Shown: positions 9,316 to 18,240, counted from the stretch's first letter. The stretch: DNA of 64,000 bases from Sneathiella sp. P13V-1 (GCF_015143595.1 NZ_WYEU01000001.1:372001-436000); one strand, 5' to 3'. Made by a program: numbers and translations. The notes: a model not told the origin generated them from the sequence alone.

Positions 9316-10428
9316 TTATTCACCGCGATAATAACGTTGTTCAACAAATGGCATCTTCGCCACTTTTGCGGGTCGCGCTTTACCGCGAACCATCAATTGA
9401 ATGTCTGTCCCAACGGCAGAAAGTTCCAACGGAACGTAACCCATGGCAACAGGCGCCTGCATTGTGGGCCCAAAACCACCAGACGTGATTTCGCCAACAA
9501 TGTTACCGTCCATATCGGCAATTTCCGTATGCTCACGTGCAGGTGCACGGCCTTCCGGCAAAATGCCAACGCGTTTCATGGCAGGTTTTTCTGCGATCTG
9601 TTTAAGGATCACATCAGCGCCTGGGAAATTGGCTTCTTCCCGGCGACGTTTTGCAATGGCCCAAAGAAGGGTTCCCATAACCGGCGTTGTTTCCTGCGTG
9701 AGATCGTGACCATAAAGGCAAAGCCCGGCTTCCAGTCTTAGGGAATCTCTTGCACCCAGACCAATAGGGGCAACCTCATCTTCTGCCAACAATTTACGGC
9801 AAATCATTTCCGCCTCAGATGAAGGCATGGAAATCTCATAGCCATCCTCGCCTGTATAGCCGGAGCGTGTCACAAAGCAGGCGACGCCTGCAATATCGAG
9901 TTCCCGATATGTCATAAAAGGCATTGTGGTGACTGCGTCGTTAAAGCGCGCCAAAACATCAGCTGCTTTTGGCCCCTGCAGAGCCACGAGAGAGCGGTCT
10001 TCCAGAACTTCAACTGTTGCTTCGCCCGCAAGGCCCGTTTTGAAAATTTCGATATCCTGTTCCTTACAAGCGGCGTTCACCACAACAAACAGGTCATTTT
10101 CGCGGCGAGTAACAATAAGGTCGTCCATAATGCCGCCCCGAACATTTGTCAGGAAACTGTAGCGCATTTGCCCCGCTTCCAGCCCCTGAATATCACCAGG
10201 CAAGAGTTTTTCAATGGATTTAGCTGGGTCATCACCTTTAATGACAACCTGCCCCATATGGGAAACGTCAAACAGACCAGCGGCATCCCGCGTGTGCAGA
10301 TGTTCTTTCATAATGCCGTCAGGATACTGCACAGGCATGTCATAACCTGCAAATGGAACCATTTTACCACCTAGTTCCACATGCAAATCATAAAGAGCGG
10401 TACGTAATGCTTGCTGATTATCGCCCAT
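9316..10428 (-). CDS. gcvT: aminomethyltransferase, glycine cleavage T protein
   Basis: Transfers the methylene group from aminomethyl-lipoyl-GcvH to tetrahydrofolate and releases ammonia. 370 residues; GcvT fold with the N-terminal [19 protein letters not shown] stretch, DVSHMGQ, the folate-site region [11 protein letters not shown] and the C-terminal barrel ([16 protein letters not shown]). First gene of the gcv operon. The ATG (10426-10428) lies behind the SD-like GGAG at 10439-10442. Part of that SD is contained in a long stem predicted to be controlled by the upstream glycine riboswitch. Confidence 0.97.
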   Translation of the reverse strand: MGDNQQALRTALYDLHVELGGKMVPFAGYDMPVQYPDGIMKEHLHTRDAAGLFDVSHMGQVVIKGDDPAKSIEKLLPGDIQGLEAGQMRYSFLTNVRGGIMDDLIVTRRENDLFVVVNAACKEQDIEIFKTGLAGEATVEVLEDRSLVALQGPKAADVLARFNDAVTTMPFMTYRELDIAGVACFVTRSGYTGEDGYEISMPSSEAEMICRKLLAEDEVAPIGLGARDSLRLEAGLCLYGHDLTQETTPVMGTLLWAIAKRRREEANFPGADVILKQIAEKPAMKRVGILPEGRAPAREHTEIADMDGNIVGEITSGGFGPTMQAPVAMGYVPLELSAVGTDIQLMVRGKARPAKVAKMPFVEQRYYRGE

Positions 10429-10440
10429 ATGTTTCTCACT

Positions 10441-10499
10441 CCATAAAACAGAATCGTTTACATCCGCAAATTTGCGGAACGACCCCCTCTGTCTTATGG
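10441..10499 (-). promoter_or_regulatory. predicted expression platform: SD-sequestering hairpin of the gcvT leader
   Basis: On the mRNA strand, CCATAAGACAGA (10499-10488) can pair over 12 bp, with one G-U, with TCTGTTTTATGG (10452-10441). The 3' arm contains the GG of the gcvT ribosome binding site. The 5' arm contains the CAGAG (10491-10487, four of five bases) that pairs as P1 of the second aptamer. A 16-bp perfect palindrome (10463-10478) sits in the loop. No U tract follows, so a translational switch is inferred. Pairings are seen; the switching is inference. Confidence 0.5.
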
Positions 10500-10670
10500 A
10501 CCTGAGAGATTTAACCCTGCCTTGGCAGTGGGCCTACCCCCTTCGGTGAGACACGCTAAATAGCTGTCTTCTTTCCAGAGTTCCATCCTCCTGCGGTCCG
10601 GGTGCCTGAGAGTTTCCGGGGCGGTTGCTCCTTCGGCGATGGGCTTGACCATCTCTCCCGCAGGGATCAT
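10486..10670 (-). promoter_or_regulatory. tandem glycine riboswitch (gcvT element)
   Basis: Read on the minus strand, aptamer 1 (about 10665-10594) has CGGGAGAG, CCGAAGGAGCAACCGCCC and AAACTCTCAGGCACC. Aptamer 2 (about 10590-10486) has GGAACTCTGG, CACCGAAGGGGGTA and AAATCTCTCAGGTCC, closed by P1 CUCUG/CAGAG (10580-10576 with 10491-10487). This is the classic two-aptamer glycine riboswitch. Here it directly precedes gcvT, so glycine is expected to switch on its own catabolism. Confidence 0.95.
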
Positions 10671-10685
10671 CTGAATGTGGCCCTT

Positions 10686-10713
10686 ATAATAGTGTAGAAG
10701 TTCATTCTGTCAA
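10686..10713 (-). promoter_or_regulatory. sigma70-type promoter of the gcv operon
   Basis: Minus-strand TTGACA (10713-10708), 16-bp spacer, TATTAT (10691-10686). Predicted transcription start near 10679, a few bases before the first aptamer. Of the rest of the gap up to the PAS gene (10714-10840), I see only AT-rich sequence without a clear signal. Confidence 0.7.
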
Positions 10714-10840
10714 ACGGCTTCACATCCAAAATGACAGTTAAGACGATAGCTTTAAAATAGTAGTATTAATGCTTACCAAGCGTTAACCAATTTCATGAAT
10801 TATAGGGCCTCCGTAAATCTAGTCGATGTGGTGAAATTTA

Positions 10841-11365
10841 ATGAGACCCAGCACCGAGCTCACGGGACAGGAACGTACCTTGGGTGAAAAAGAAATTATC
10901 GTTAGCAAAACAGACCTGACTGGCAAGCTGACATATGCAAATAAAACCTTCCTCAACATCTCCGGATATACCGAAGAAGAAATACTGGGTGTTCAGCACA
11001 ATCTGATCCGCCACCCTGACATGCCGAGAGCGATCTTCAAGTTCTTGTGGGACCGCCTTGAAGCTGGCGAAGAAGTATTCGCCTACGTCATCAACCAATC
11101 TAAAAACGGAGATCATTATTGGGTGTTAGCCCATGTCACCCCGTCCAAAGACCCACAAGGTAACGTGGTTGGATATCACTCCAACAGACGCGCCGTAGAT
11201 AAAGAACTGATTAAAAACGTGATTATACCTGTATATGCCTCTTTAGCAGATATTGAAAATTCTGCGTCATCGCCAAGGGAAGGCTTGGAAGCCTCGACTG
11301 CAGCCCTATATGACTTTGTTGATTCAAAAGGAGGCAACTATGACAAGTGGATCTTCTCACTTTAA
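10841..11365 (+). CDS. stand-alone PAS sensor protein, Aer-like
   Basis: 174 residues without membrane segments. A PAS domain spans about residues 15-115 with the Aer-type signatures [18 protein letters not shown], the [11 protein letters not shown] stretch and YWVLAHVTP, resembling the FAD-binding PAS of the redox/aerotaxis receptor Aer. Residues 115-174 are probably helical and linker-like. It has no output domain of its own. The ATG of a chemoreceptor gene lies inside its last codons (11340), with that gene's ribosome binding site also in the PAS coding sequence. It probably senses redox state or oxygen and signals through the receptor. FAD binding is inferred from family resemblance. Confidence 0.85.
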   Translation: MRPSTELTGQERTLGEKEIIVSKTDLTGKLTYANKTFLNISGYTEEEILGVQHNLIRHPDMPRAIFKFLWDRLEAGEEVFAYVINQSKNGDHYWVLAHVTPSKDPQGNVVGYHSNRRAVDKELIKNVIIPVYASLADIENSASSPREGLEASTAALYDFVDSKGGNYDKWIFSL

Positions 11366-12752
11366 AATGGCGATCATTTTTATCGTTGCTTCTGTTGCAA
11401 CCGCAATTGTTCTTTTTCTGTCTAATCTTCTGTCAGATAGTACAATGCTACAGGCTATTGTTACCCTTGTTGCGTTTGTTATTCCGGCGGCGGCGGCAAC
11501 TGTCTTCTGGCGAAAAGGTAGAAAAGCTGAACAGGAACGTGACAACATGCGCTCTTTCTTGGAAGCGCGTGCCAGTGAATTGGCGGGCGATGGGCCAGCG
11601 CGCATTACGTCCAGTCTTGACGATGAAATAAAGCGCACCACAGAGATTTGTCTGGATATCTGTAAAGGTAATTTTGAAAATCGTATTCGCCATATCACCC
11701 CTGGCGGGGAGCTAGAAGATATGCAGTGGGCGATTAATGAACTTGTGGACAGAACCGATGCGTTTATGCGCGAAGCGGAGGCGTCTATGGAGCATGTATC
11801 GCAGCAAAAATACTATCGCCGGATTATTTCATTGGATATGCAAGGTTCTTACAAACGTACCGCTGATGCAATCAACGCCTGCACCGAATCCTTTGAAGAG
11901 CGACTCACCCGATTTGATGGTGTTATTCAAAAATTTGAAAACGGCATCTGGGAACTTTCCAACAAGATCTCTGAAACATCTACTGAGCTGCAAGATACAG
12001 CCGACACGCTTTCCAACAATGCCGGTTCAACAAACACTCAGGTAGAACGCGTATCAACGGCCGCCAACAGTGCAACCGGCAGTGTGCAAACAGTGGCGAG
12101 TGCAGCAGAGGAGCTTTCCGCCTCCATTAGTGAAATTAGCCGGCAGGTGAATTCTTCATTGGATAGCACCGGTATGGCACGCGAAACAGTTGAAGAGGGC
12201 AATACAAAAATTCAGGGCCTTGCAGAAGCTGTTAATTCAATTGGTGAGGTGGTTAAACTGATTGAAGACATTGCCAGCCAGACCAACCTGCTAGCCTTGA
12301 ATGCGACCATCGAAGCCGCCCGCGCAGGGGAAGCTGGTAAAGGTTTTGCGGTTGTTGCCAATGAAGTAAAAAACCTGGCCACGCAAACTGCCAGAGCCAC
12401 GGAAGAGATCAGTCAGCAAATTCTGGATATTCAGACTGCTTCTGGAGATGCCGTTCAAACAATGGATGTTATCAATACCTCCATCGGTAATATCAATATG
12501 GCAGTTGAGACAATCGCAACTGCCATTGAAGAACAAGGCTCCGCAACACGTGAGATCTCTGAAAGCGTTGTTAGCGCTGCAAGTAACACACAATCGGTTA
12601 GTGAGCATATCGGCGAGGTCAGAAGTTCAGCTGAGACCACGAACAAGACGAGTAAGACGGTTTTGGAAGAAGCCAATTCTCTTCAGCAACTCACCCATGA
12701 TCTTGAGAAAAATGTTCTAGAATTTCTCAATGAAGCCAGAAAAGCGATCTAA
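11340..12752 (+). CDS. methyl-accepting chemotaxis protein lacking a periplasmic sensor
   Basis: 470 residues from the ATG at 11340, chosen because AAGGAGG (11328-11334) lies 5 nt before it; longer in-frame starts lack this and read through the PAS gene. Two adjacent membrane helices (about residues 8-31 and 36-58) have only a 4-residue turn between them, so there is no periplasmic domain. A HAMP-like region follows (~95-200), then a coiled-coil signalling domain with the conserved tip [20 protein letters not shown] near residues 310-330. The topology matches Aer minus its PAS domain, and the PAS domain is the separate upstream protein. Overlap of 26 bp with that gene. Confidence 0.93.
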   Translation: MTSGSSHFKMAIIFIVASVATAIVLFLSNLLSDSTMLQAIVTLVAFVIPAAAATVFWRKGRKAEQERDNMRSFLEARASELAGDGPARITSSLDDEIKRTTEICLDICKGNFENRIRHITPGGELEDMQWAINELVDRTDAFMREAEASMEHVSQQKYYRRIISLDMQGSYKRTADAINACTESFEERLTRFDGVIQKFENGIWELSNKISETSTELQDTADTLSNNAGSTNTQVERVSTAANSATGSVQTVASAAEELSASISEISRQVNSSLDSTGMARETVEEGNTKIQGLAEAVNSIGEVVKLIEDIASQTNLLALNATIEAARAGEAGKGFAVVANEVKNLATQTARATEEISQQILDIQTASGDAVQTMDVINTSIGNINMAVETIATAIEEQGSATREISESVVSAASNTQSVSEHIGEVRSSAETTNKTSKTVLEEANSLQQLTHDLEKNVLEFLNEARKAI

Positions 12753-12756
12753 CAAG

Positions 12757-12783
12757 AAAACCGCCCGGAGGGGCGGTTTTTTT
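12757..12783. terminator. bidirectional Rho-independent terminator
   Basis: Stem AAAACCGCCC / GGGCGGTTTT (12757-12766 with 12771-12780), GGAG loop, continuing into seven T residues on the plus strand. It serves the chemoreceptor gene (+) and the end of the convergent lipoprotein gene (-), whose stop lies in the T tract. Confidence 0.88.
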
Positions 12784-13354
12784 ATCTCACTTTTTTCTGA
12801 TTGTAGGCGAGTTGTTCCTCGCTCAATTGAAAACCGATTATGATATTATAATCGCTTCCCCGTGTTCCGCTTCTGATTGGGAAGCGTTGACGTAATTCTT
12901 CTTGTACAGCACCGCGCCGACGTCCTTCTGGAACCTCAACGGGGCTATTAAACACGCGTTTGTTCAGAATACGATTGTCTTTGTCCGCTACAGCCACGAA
13001 AAAATTATACTCCTGCGTCTGAGATGTTGCAGCAGGCCCTTTGATCGCGCCAATGCGTAAAATCAGGTCCACCTCAACCCAGGCGAAGTCATCCTCATAC
13101 TCACATTCACCGCTTACAGGTGCGATGACCCCTTCATACTCAACATCCACAAGATCCCGACCAGGCCCTTGCCTGAAAATTGTAATTTCATCTGCATTGG
13201 GAAGTGTAGTCACATTTGGGCAGGTAATCACCCTTTGCTCAGTGGAAAAGAAGTCACCAGAAAATAAATCAGTGTCGAAACCACCACTACATCCCGAAAG
13301 CAAACCGAGCCCGCCTAACGCAACAAGTAATTTGCCTTTGTTTAGTATTTTCAT
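12782..13354 (-). CDS. putative lipoprotein of unknown function
   Basis: 190 residues from the ATG at 13354, chosen because it begins a standard lipoprotein signal: MKILNKGK, a hydrophobic stretch and lipobox LLSGC with Cys22 as the lipidation site. A longer in-frame start at 13441 would add 29 polar residues before the signal and is unlikely. The mature part is mostly beta-like with acidic patches and an EYEDDFAWVEVDL stretch; I do not recognise a catalytic motif. It is divergent from ispH across 163 bp. Probably attached to the outer membrane or periplasmic face. Function not known. Confidence 0.75.
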   Translation of the reverse strand: MKILNKGKLLVALGGLGLLSGCSGGFDTDLFSGDFFSTEQRVITCPNVTTLPNADEITIFRQGPGRDLVDVEYEGVIAPVSGECEYEDDFAWVEVDLILRIGAIKGPAATSQTQEYNFFVAVADKDNRILNKRVFNSPVEVPEGRRRGAVQEELRQRFPIRSGTRGSDYNIIIGFQLSEEQLAYNQKKVR

Positions 13355-13421
13355 ACGCCTCTGGTCTCCCACCGTATCTACTTCTCGCCAGATGTTTGCT
13401 GTGCTGGTCTTTTGCTGATAA

Positions 13422-13450
13422 TTGATGTACTTATTCGCCAAACTTATGAT
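13422..13450 (+). promoter_or_regulatory. candidate promoter of ispH-thrB
   Basis: TTGATG (13422-13427), 17-bp spacer, TATGAT (13445-13450), about 60 nt before the expected leader end. Consensus match only. Confidence 0.5.
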
Positions 13451-13517
13451 GCTCTTGAGTTGAGCGCAAGGAAAGCCTGCTCATTTCAAAGACTTCTCTT
13501 GGGAGTAAAGGTTCAGA

Positions 13518-14465
13518 ATGGCACAACTGTCCAAAAAACTGCTTCTTGCGGCGCCACGTGGCTTCTGCGCCGGCGTGGATCGGGCAATTCAGATCGTTGA
13601 AAAGGCGCTGACAAAATATGGGGCGCCAGTTTACGTCAGGCATGAAATTGTCCATAACCGCTATGTGGTCGAAAACCTGGAGAAAAAGGGCGCCGTTTTT
13701 GTCGATGAACTGTCGGATGTGCCTGAAAATGTTCCTGTAATCTTCTCTGCACATGGCGTCGCAAAATCGGTGCCTGCAGAAGCGGAAGAGCGGGAAATGT
13801 TCTATATAGATGCCACCTGCCCTCTGGTAAGTAAAGTACACCGCGAAGCCGAACGTCATGACAAGGATGATATGGAAATTATCCTGATCGGACATAAGGG
13901 ACACCCGGAAGTCATTGGTACAATGGGTCAGTTACCGGATGGTCGCATTCAACTGGTGGAAACCGTTGAAGACGCCCGGAATTATAATCCTGCAAAACCG
14001 GAAGCGGGCCTCGCCTATCTCACCCAGACAACCCTTTCAGTGGACGAGACAAAAGACATCGTTGACGTCTTGAAGAAAAGATTTCCTCATATCTCTTCCC
14101 CCAAGAAGGAAGATATCTGTTACGCGACAACGAACAGGCAGGCCGCTGTCAAAGAACTTGCCAAACACTGCGATGGGGTTCTTGTTATCGGCGCCCCGAA
14201 CTCTTCAAATTCCATGCGCCTGGTAGAAGTTGCCAATAAGGCGGGATGTGCGATCTCTGAAATGGTTCAACGTGCAAGCGACATCCCTTGGAAAAAGTTG
14301 GAAAAGTGCCAGACAATCGGCATCACTGCAGGGGCTTCAGCGCCTGAAGAGCTTGTTGAGGAAGTCGTCGATGCCTTCCGAAAGAGATTTGATATTACCG
14401 TCGAAGAAATCACCAACAGCGAAGAACATGTGACGTTTAAACTTCCCCGGGTTTTGGAATCATAA
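13518..14465 (+). CDS. ispH: 4-hydroxy-3-methylbut-2-enyl diphosphate reductase
   Basis: Last enzyme of the MEP isoprenoid pathway: reduces HMBPP to IPP and DMAPP with a [4Fe-4S] cluster. 315 residues. The three cluster cysteines are Cys17 ([11 protein letters not shown]), Cys101 ([11 protein letters not shown]) and Cys201 ([10 protein letters not shown]). His42, His129 and Glu131 (GHKGHPEV) match the substrate-binding residues. A ribosome binding site (AAAGG) precedes the ATG. thrB follows 10 bp downstream, a pairing that is common in alphaproteobacteria. Its products feed ubiquinone and haem A side-chain synthesis, in which ubiA and ctaB in this window take part. Confidence 0.98.
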   Translation: MAQLSKKLLLAAPRGFCAGVDRAIQIVEKALTKYGAPVYVRHEIVHNRYVVENLEKKGAVFVDELSDVPENVPVIFSAHGVAKSVPAEAEEREMFYIDATCPLVSKVHREAERHDKDDMEIILIGHKGHPEVIGTMGQLPDGRIQLVETVEDARNYNPAKPEAGLAYLTQTTLSVDETKDIVDVLKKRFPHISSPKKEDICYATTNRQAAVKELAKHCDGVLVIGAPNSSNSMRLVEVANKAGCAISEMVQRASDIPWKKLEKCQTIGITAGASAPEELVEEVVDAFRKRFDITVEEITNSEEHVTFKLPRVLES

Positions 14466-14475
14466 GGATAGATTT

Positions 14476-15444
14476 ATGGCTGTCTATACCCACGTTTCTG
14501 ACGAAGAGCTGGATCAATTACTTCATAATTATGATCTGGGTGAACTGTTATCGTGCAAGGGAATTGCCGAAGGCGTTGAAAATTCCAACTTTCTTCTTCA
14601 TACCACAAGCGGATTTTACATTCTGACCTTGTACGAAAAACGCGTAAATGTAGACGATTTACCCTTTTTCTTAGGCTTAATGGAACATCTTGCGAAAAAG
14701 GGATATGTCTCTCCGCGACCGCTAGCAGATAAATCGGGAAAAACGCTCAATGAGGTTGCAGGCCGACCAGGCGCAATTATTGAATTTCTTGACGGGCGAT
14801 CGATTGGGCGCCCTTCCCCCGACCATTGTGCATTGCTGGGGGATAGCCTTGCAAACCTGCATATGGCGGCGGCCGACTTTGATATCCAGCGAAAAAACAG
14901 CCTGTCTATAGATGCCTGGCGCCCTCTATTTGAAAGCGCCCTACAAGATGATAGAAAAGGCATGATCCGGGAAAGTGAGCGTCAGGAAGTCACGGCGGAA
15001 CTTGATCATCTTGAGGCAAACTGGCCAAAGGATTTACCGTCAGGAGTTATCCATGCAGATCTTTTCCCCGATAATATCTTCTTTTTGCGGGAAAAAGTGA
15101 GCGGCGTAATTGATTACTACTTCGCGTGTAATGATTATCTCGCCTACGACATCGCTGTATGTATGAATGCCTGGTGCTTTGAAAGCGATGGCAGTTTTAA
15201 CGTGACCAAGGCCAAGAAGCTGTTAAAGGCCTATAACAACGTCCGTCCATTAAGTTCAGCCGAACAGAAGGCCCTCCCCCTCCTCTGTCAGGGGGCAGCC
15301 ATTCGGTTTTATCTAACAAGGTTATATGACTGGATTAATCAAGTTGAAGGGGCATTAGTGAAACCCAAGAACCCAGAAGAATACTTGAAAAAAATCCGCT
15401 TCCACCGCGCCGTTAAAAGCACGGCTGATTATGGCATTGATTAA
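14476..15444 (+). CDS. thrB: homoserine kinase (APH-fold type)
   Basis: Phosphorylates homoserine to O-phosphohomoserine, the substrate of threonine synthase (thrC at 20872-22263). 322 residues of the ThrB2/APH-like kinase family rather than the GHMP family: N-terminus AVYTHVSDEELDQLL, the GIAEGVENSNFLL nucleotide-binding region, catalytic loop VIHADLFPDNIFF (His-x-Asp-x4-Asn) and the metal-binding IDYYFACND. It is 10 bp after ispH. The 3' end overlaps convergent cheZ by 4 bp within the palindrome TTGATTAATCAA, so both genes end on the same TTAA. Confidence 0.95.
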   Translation: MAVYTHVSDEELDQLLHNYDLGELLSCKGIAEGVENSNFLLHTTSGFYILTLYEKRVNVDDLPFFLGLMEHLAKKGYVSPRPLADKSGKTLNEVAGRPGAIIEFLDGRSIGRPSPDHCALLGDSLANLHMAAADFDIQRKNSLSIDAWRPLFESALQDDRKGMIRESERQEVTAELDHLEANWPKDLPSGVIHADLFPDNIFFLREKVSGVIDYYFACNDYLAYDIAVCMNAWCFESDGSFNVTKAKKLLKAYNNVRPLSSAEQKALPLLCQGAAIRFYLTRLYDWINQVEGALVKPKNPEEYLKKIRFHRAVKSTADYGID

Positions 15445-16175
15445 TCAAACAGGGCGTCAATTTCGTCCTGACTGATTTCCTGACCACCAGCCTGCGGACC
15501 GCTTAGGGCAACATCGCCATCCATTTGCTCCTGGAATTCAACTCCACCCAGTTCAGCAAGATGTTCTTCACCGCCCAAGATGTCGATCATTTTTTCAATG
15601 CGATCTTCTACAAATTTCAGGGTACCCACAACCTTCGAAATTCGCTGGCCCGTAATATCCTGGAAGTTACACGCCTCGTAAATCTTCATGACAGCCTGAC
15701 TGATTGATTCGGTAATTTCCAGCTCATCCGGATCAGTAGCATTTAGCTCAAGGCTTTCATTTTTGTCTTCGATAATTTCAAGAGATTCCAAAATCGCGTT
15801 TGTTGCCCCTTCAGTATCTGCGACAACCGCATCAAGTTGATCAGTCATTGCATGAATTTGCGGACCGCTATTTTGGGATTTAATGGAGGAGATTTCCCGG
15901 CGTGTGTCCATAATCACGCGTGATAGCTCTTCAAGTTCATGCTTAAGTTCTGTGGCTTCCAGAACTTCCTTTTTAAAACCTTCCAGCACAGTTTCATCAA
16001 TAACAGGGGCTTTGGTTTCTGAGAAGCCAGCCGCAACCTCTTCCCGAAGACCACTGATCGCACCCATCAACTCTTCATACTGCTCTGTACTAATTCCTCC
16101 GCCGGCAGGAGCCGCGCTTTCACCGTTATGTTGCTGAAGCTGCTGAATTTCTGCAGAAAACATTTTCTTTGCCAT
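15441..16175 (-). CDS. cheZ: chemotaxis phosphatase CheZ-like protein
   Basis: Probably dephosphorylates CheY-P. 244 residues, largely helical. The CheZ active-site motif FQDITGQRISKV is at 171-182; Gln177 and Asp173 correspond to E. coli Gln147 and Asp143. The C-terminal tail SQDEIDALFD (235-244) is an acidic-hydrophobic peptide like the CheY-binding tails of CheZ and FliM/FliN. The N-terminal half (1-100) is a variable helical region. Other chemotaxis genes are not adjacent, but the split Aer-like receptor lies 2.7 kb upstream. A 13-bp palindrome (16212-16224) precedes the gene. The alternative of a general CheZ-family helical protein without phosphatase activity cannot be excluded. Confidence 0.85.
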   Translation of the reverse strand: MAKKMFSAEIQQLQQHNGESAAPAGGGISTEQYEELMGAISGLREEVAAGFSETKAPVIDETVLEGFKKEVLEATELKHELEELSRVIMDTRREISSIKSQNSGPQIHAMTDQLDAVVADTEGATNAILESLEIIEDKNESLELNATDPDELEITESISQAVMKIYEACNFQDITGQRISKVVGTLKFVEDRIEKMIDILGGEEHLAELGGVEFQEQMDGDVALSGPQAGGQEISQDEIDALFD

Positions 16176-16319
16176 GGACCTGACCGAGCTCCCGAGAGAA
16201 ACATAAAATTGAACTAAATTAGTTTCTATCCTGCGGGACGCTGCCTAACATTCAGTTAATTTTCCATAATTTCCCCTTAATCCATTGGCTGTGATATAGA
16301 AGCTGAAATCAAACACGGG

Positions 16320-16775
16320 ATGCATCACATAATGTCTTCAGACAACAGAGTAATCATTTATACAGACGGCGCTTGTTCTGGAAACCCCGGGCCTGGCGGC
16401 TGGGGGGCCATACTGGAATTTAACGGCAAATCCAAGGAAATCTGCGGCGGAGAACCCGAAACGACAAACAACCGGATGGAACTCACTGCAGCAATTGAAG
16501 CGCTCAATTGCCTGAAACGATCCAGCGAGGTTCTCCTGCATACGGACAGTAAATACGTTATGGACGGCATTACCAAATGGATGCACGGCTGGAAAAGAAA
16601 CAACTGGAAAACCGCTGCGAAGAAGCCAGTGAAGAATCAGGACCTTTGGATGGCTCTGGATGACGCGATCAGATCACATGACATTGAATGGAAGTGGGTG
16701 AAGGGGCATGCCGGAATTAACGGTAACGAAAAAGCAGATGAGCTTGCCAACAAGGGAATGGATGAATACCGATAA
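16320..16775 (+). CDS. rnhA: ribonuclease HI
   Basis: Cleaves the RNA strand of RNA-DNA hybrids. 151 residues from the ATG at 16320; the ATG at 16332 (147 residues) matches the usual family N-terminus equally well and cannot be ruled out. All catalytic residues are visible: Asp16 ([14 protein letters not shown]), Glu54 ([11 protein letters not shown]), Asp76 (LHTDSKYV), Asp140 (GNEKADELA), and His130 (VKGHAG). It includes the basic handle [20 protein letters not shown] typical of type HI. A strong terminator follows directly after the stop. Confidence 0.97.
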   Translation: MHHIMSSDNRVIIYTDGACSGNPGPGGWGAILEFNGKSKEICGGEPETTNNRMELTAAIEALNCLKRSSEVLLHTDSKYVMDGITKWMHGWKRNNWKTAAKKPVKNQDLWMALDDAIRSHDIEWKWVKGHAGINGNEKADELANKGMDEYR

Positions 16776-16800
16776 AAAAGGGGGCTGCGGCCCCCTTTTT
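16775..16800. terminator. bidirectional Rho-independent terminator between rnhA and the peroxiredoxin gene
   Basis: Stem GGGGGC / GCCCCC (16780-16785 with 16790-16795) flanked by A5-6 and T5 tracts, so it can work on both strands for the convergent pair. Confidence 0.88.
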
Positions 16801-16819
16801 CGAGAAATTCAGTTGCTGA

Positions 16820-17299
16820 TTAGATCTGGCCTAGAAGTGTTTCCGCATCAGATACTTCAAATCCGCCTGTTTCTTCCAAATTAAGCTGAGTAACAGAGCC
16901 ATTATCCACAACCATTGAATAACGACGAGAGCGGACACCAAGGCCTGCGCCTGAAGCATCGAACTCAACACCCATCGCTTTTGTCAAAGCGGCATCCGGA
17001 TCTGCAAGCATACGTACTTCACCGGCTTCTTGCGCTTTACCCCATGCACCCATCACAAACGGATCGTTTACAGACAGGCAGTAAACAGCATCAACACCTT
17101 TTGCTTTCAGGGCATCCAGATTTGCCACAAATCCTGGCAAGTGTTTCGCGGAACATGTTGGTGTAAAAGCACCAGGCACAGCGAACAACGCCACTTTTTT
17201 ACCGGCGAAAAGATCGTCAGCAGAGACTTTGGATGGACCGCTTTCAGTCATCTCCATCAGGTCAACTGATGGCAGTTTATCACCTACGCTAATTGTCAT
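16820..17299 (-). CDS. peroxiredoxin (Prx5 type)
   Basis: Thiol peroxidase reducing hydrogen peroxide and organic peroxides. 159 residues from the ATG at 17299 (MTISVGDKLPSV), the usual family start; an ATG 15 bp upstream adds MGNFK. The peroxidatic cysteine is Cys49 in VPGAFTPTCSAKHLPGF. A second Cys74 (VYCLSVND) is at the position seen in atypical members. C-terminal LGVRSRRYSMVVD is typical of the Prx5 / glutaredoxin-dependent group. Monocistronic by position. The electron donor (glutaredoxin or thioredoxin) is not visible here. Confidence 0.93.
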   Translation of the reverse strand: MTISVGDKLPSVDLMEMTESGPSKVSADDLFAGKKVALFAVPGAFTPTCSAKHLPGFVANLDALKAKGVDAVYCLSVNDPFVMGAWGKAQEAGEVRMLADPDAALTKAMGVEFDASGAGLGVRSRRYSMVVDNGSVTQLNLEETGGFEVSDAETLLGQI

Positions 17300-17380
17300 T
17301 TTGAAATTCCCCATTCCATTTTTGGATTTATTCTAATTCACAAGATAACATACTGATCCGAACTTGCCACAAAAACTGAA

Positions 17381-17393
17381 GCGCACCGTGCGC
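17381..17393 (-). terminator. weak terminator-like hairpin after the DsbD-N-like gene
   Basis: GCGC...GCGC hairpin about 5 bp beyond the stop, followed on the minus strand by TTCAGTTTTTG. The stem is short, so this is only a candidate. Confidence 0.3.
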
Positions 17394-17397
17394 GCGA

Positions 17398-18240
17398 TCA
17401 CTCAACAATTTTGCTGTCTTCAATGGCTAGATTCTCATCCAGTAACGTTACTGTTAGTTGCCGCCCTTTTAGGGGCAGGTCTCGATTGACGGCATCAACG
17501 CCAATGCCAAAAACCACGCGCTGACCTTCCTCTGAAATCGACATTTTACGAAGTTCAAAATAGTCGCCATTTTCCCCTTCCAGAATGATCTCGGGATTCT
17601 GGAACACGGGTTGACCACGCACCTCTATCTCGATCATATCTTCGCTTATAGCTGTGATATTCAGGGCATTGATATAACTGGTGTCCAAAACAGATTTTGG
17701 AACCCGTTTTTCAAAATGGGTAATGCGTTCAGAGTGAATTGTCGGTACGGCTTTCTTTGCTTCCAGATGAACCGTAAATTGCTGCTGGATCGGCACGCAT
17801 ACTGCCTCGCATACGCCATAAGAGACTTGCAGTTTTGCAGTGAGTGGCTTGCTCGGATCCTCAATGTCGATTTGAATTGGCAGCAAGATTTCCTTTGAAT
17901 ATCCCCAGGTAGAAAGACCAAAACTGTCAAATCCTTCCGGACGTGGCCATTTCACTTGTGCTGATTTGAAATTCTGGGATCCTGACCAGTTGAAGACAGG
18001 CGGCAAACCAGAATCTCCCGGTGTTCGCCAATAGGTTTTCCAGCCTTCCTTAAGCTCTATTTGAAATCCTAAGATCACTGACTGATCACCATTTGTCGCC
18101 GTCTGTGCAGATACCAGCCGGGCACGCGCCATATCCTCACTTTGCCAGGCATCGCTGGCATAGGAGATGGCTGCACCCAAACTACTTAGTCCAGCGGCAA
18201 CAACCACCGGTGCTACAACATTTTTGACAAATCGCTTCAT
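17398..18240 (-). CDS. secreted protein with a DsbD-type N-terminal (alpha) domain
   Basis: 280 residues. A Sec signal peptide covers about 1-28 (MKRFVKN, hydrophobic core, then ISYASDAW). The mature part matches the periplasmic domain that in DsbD receives electrons from the membrane domain: GWKTYWRTPGDSGLPPVFNW, the WGYSKEILLPIQI region and the Cys pair in SYGVCEAVCVP. The membrane and thioredoxin-like domains of full DsbD are absent here and from the neighbours. It may act in thiol reduction for cytochrome c or metal centre assembly with a CcdA-like partner elsewhere. Function is inferred from the domain only. Confidence 0.8.
   Translation of the reverse strand: MKRFVKNVVAPVVVAAGLSSLGAAISYASDAWQSEDMARARLVSAQTATNGDQSVILGFQIELKEGWKTYWRTPGDSGLPPVFNWSGSQNFKSAQVKWPRPEGFDSFGLSTWGYSKEILLPIQIDIEDPSKPLTAKLQVSYGVCEAVCVPIQQQFTVHLEAKKAVPTIHSERITHFEKRVPKSVLDTSYINALNITAISEDMIEIEVRGQPVFQNPEIILEGENGDYFELRKMSISEEGQRVVFGIGVDAVNRDLPLKGRQLTVTLLDENLAIEDSKIVE

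Noticed and set aside
15433-15448. TTGATTAATCAA at the thrB/cheZ ends as a control element
   Set aside because: Explained by overlapping convergent stop codons.
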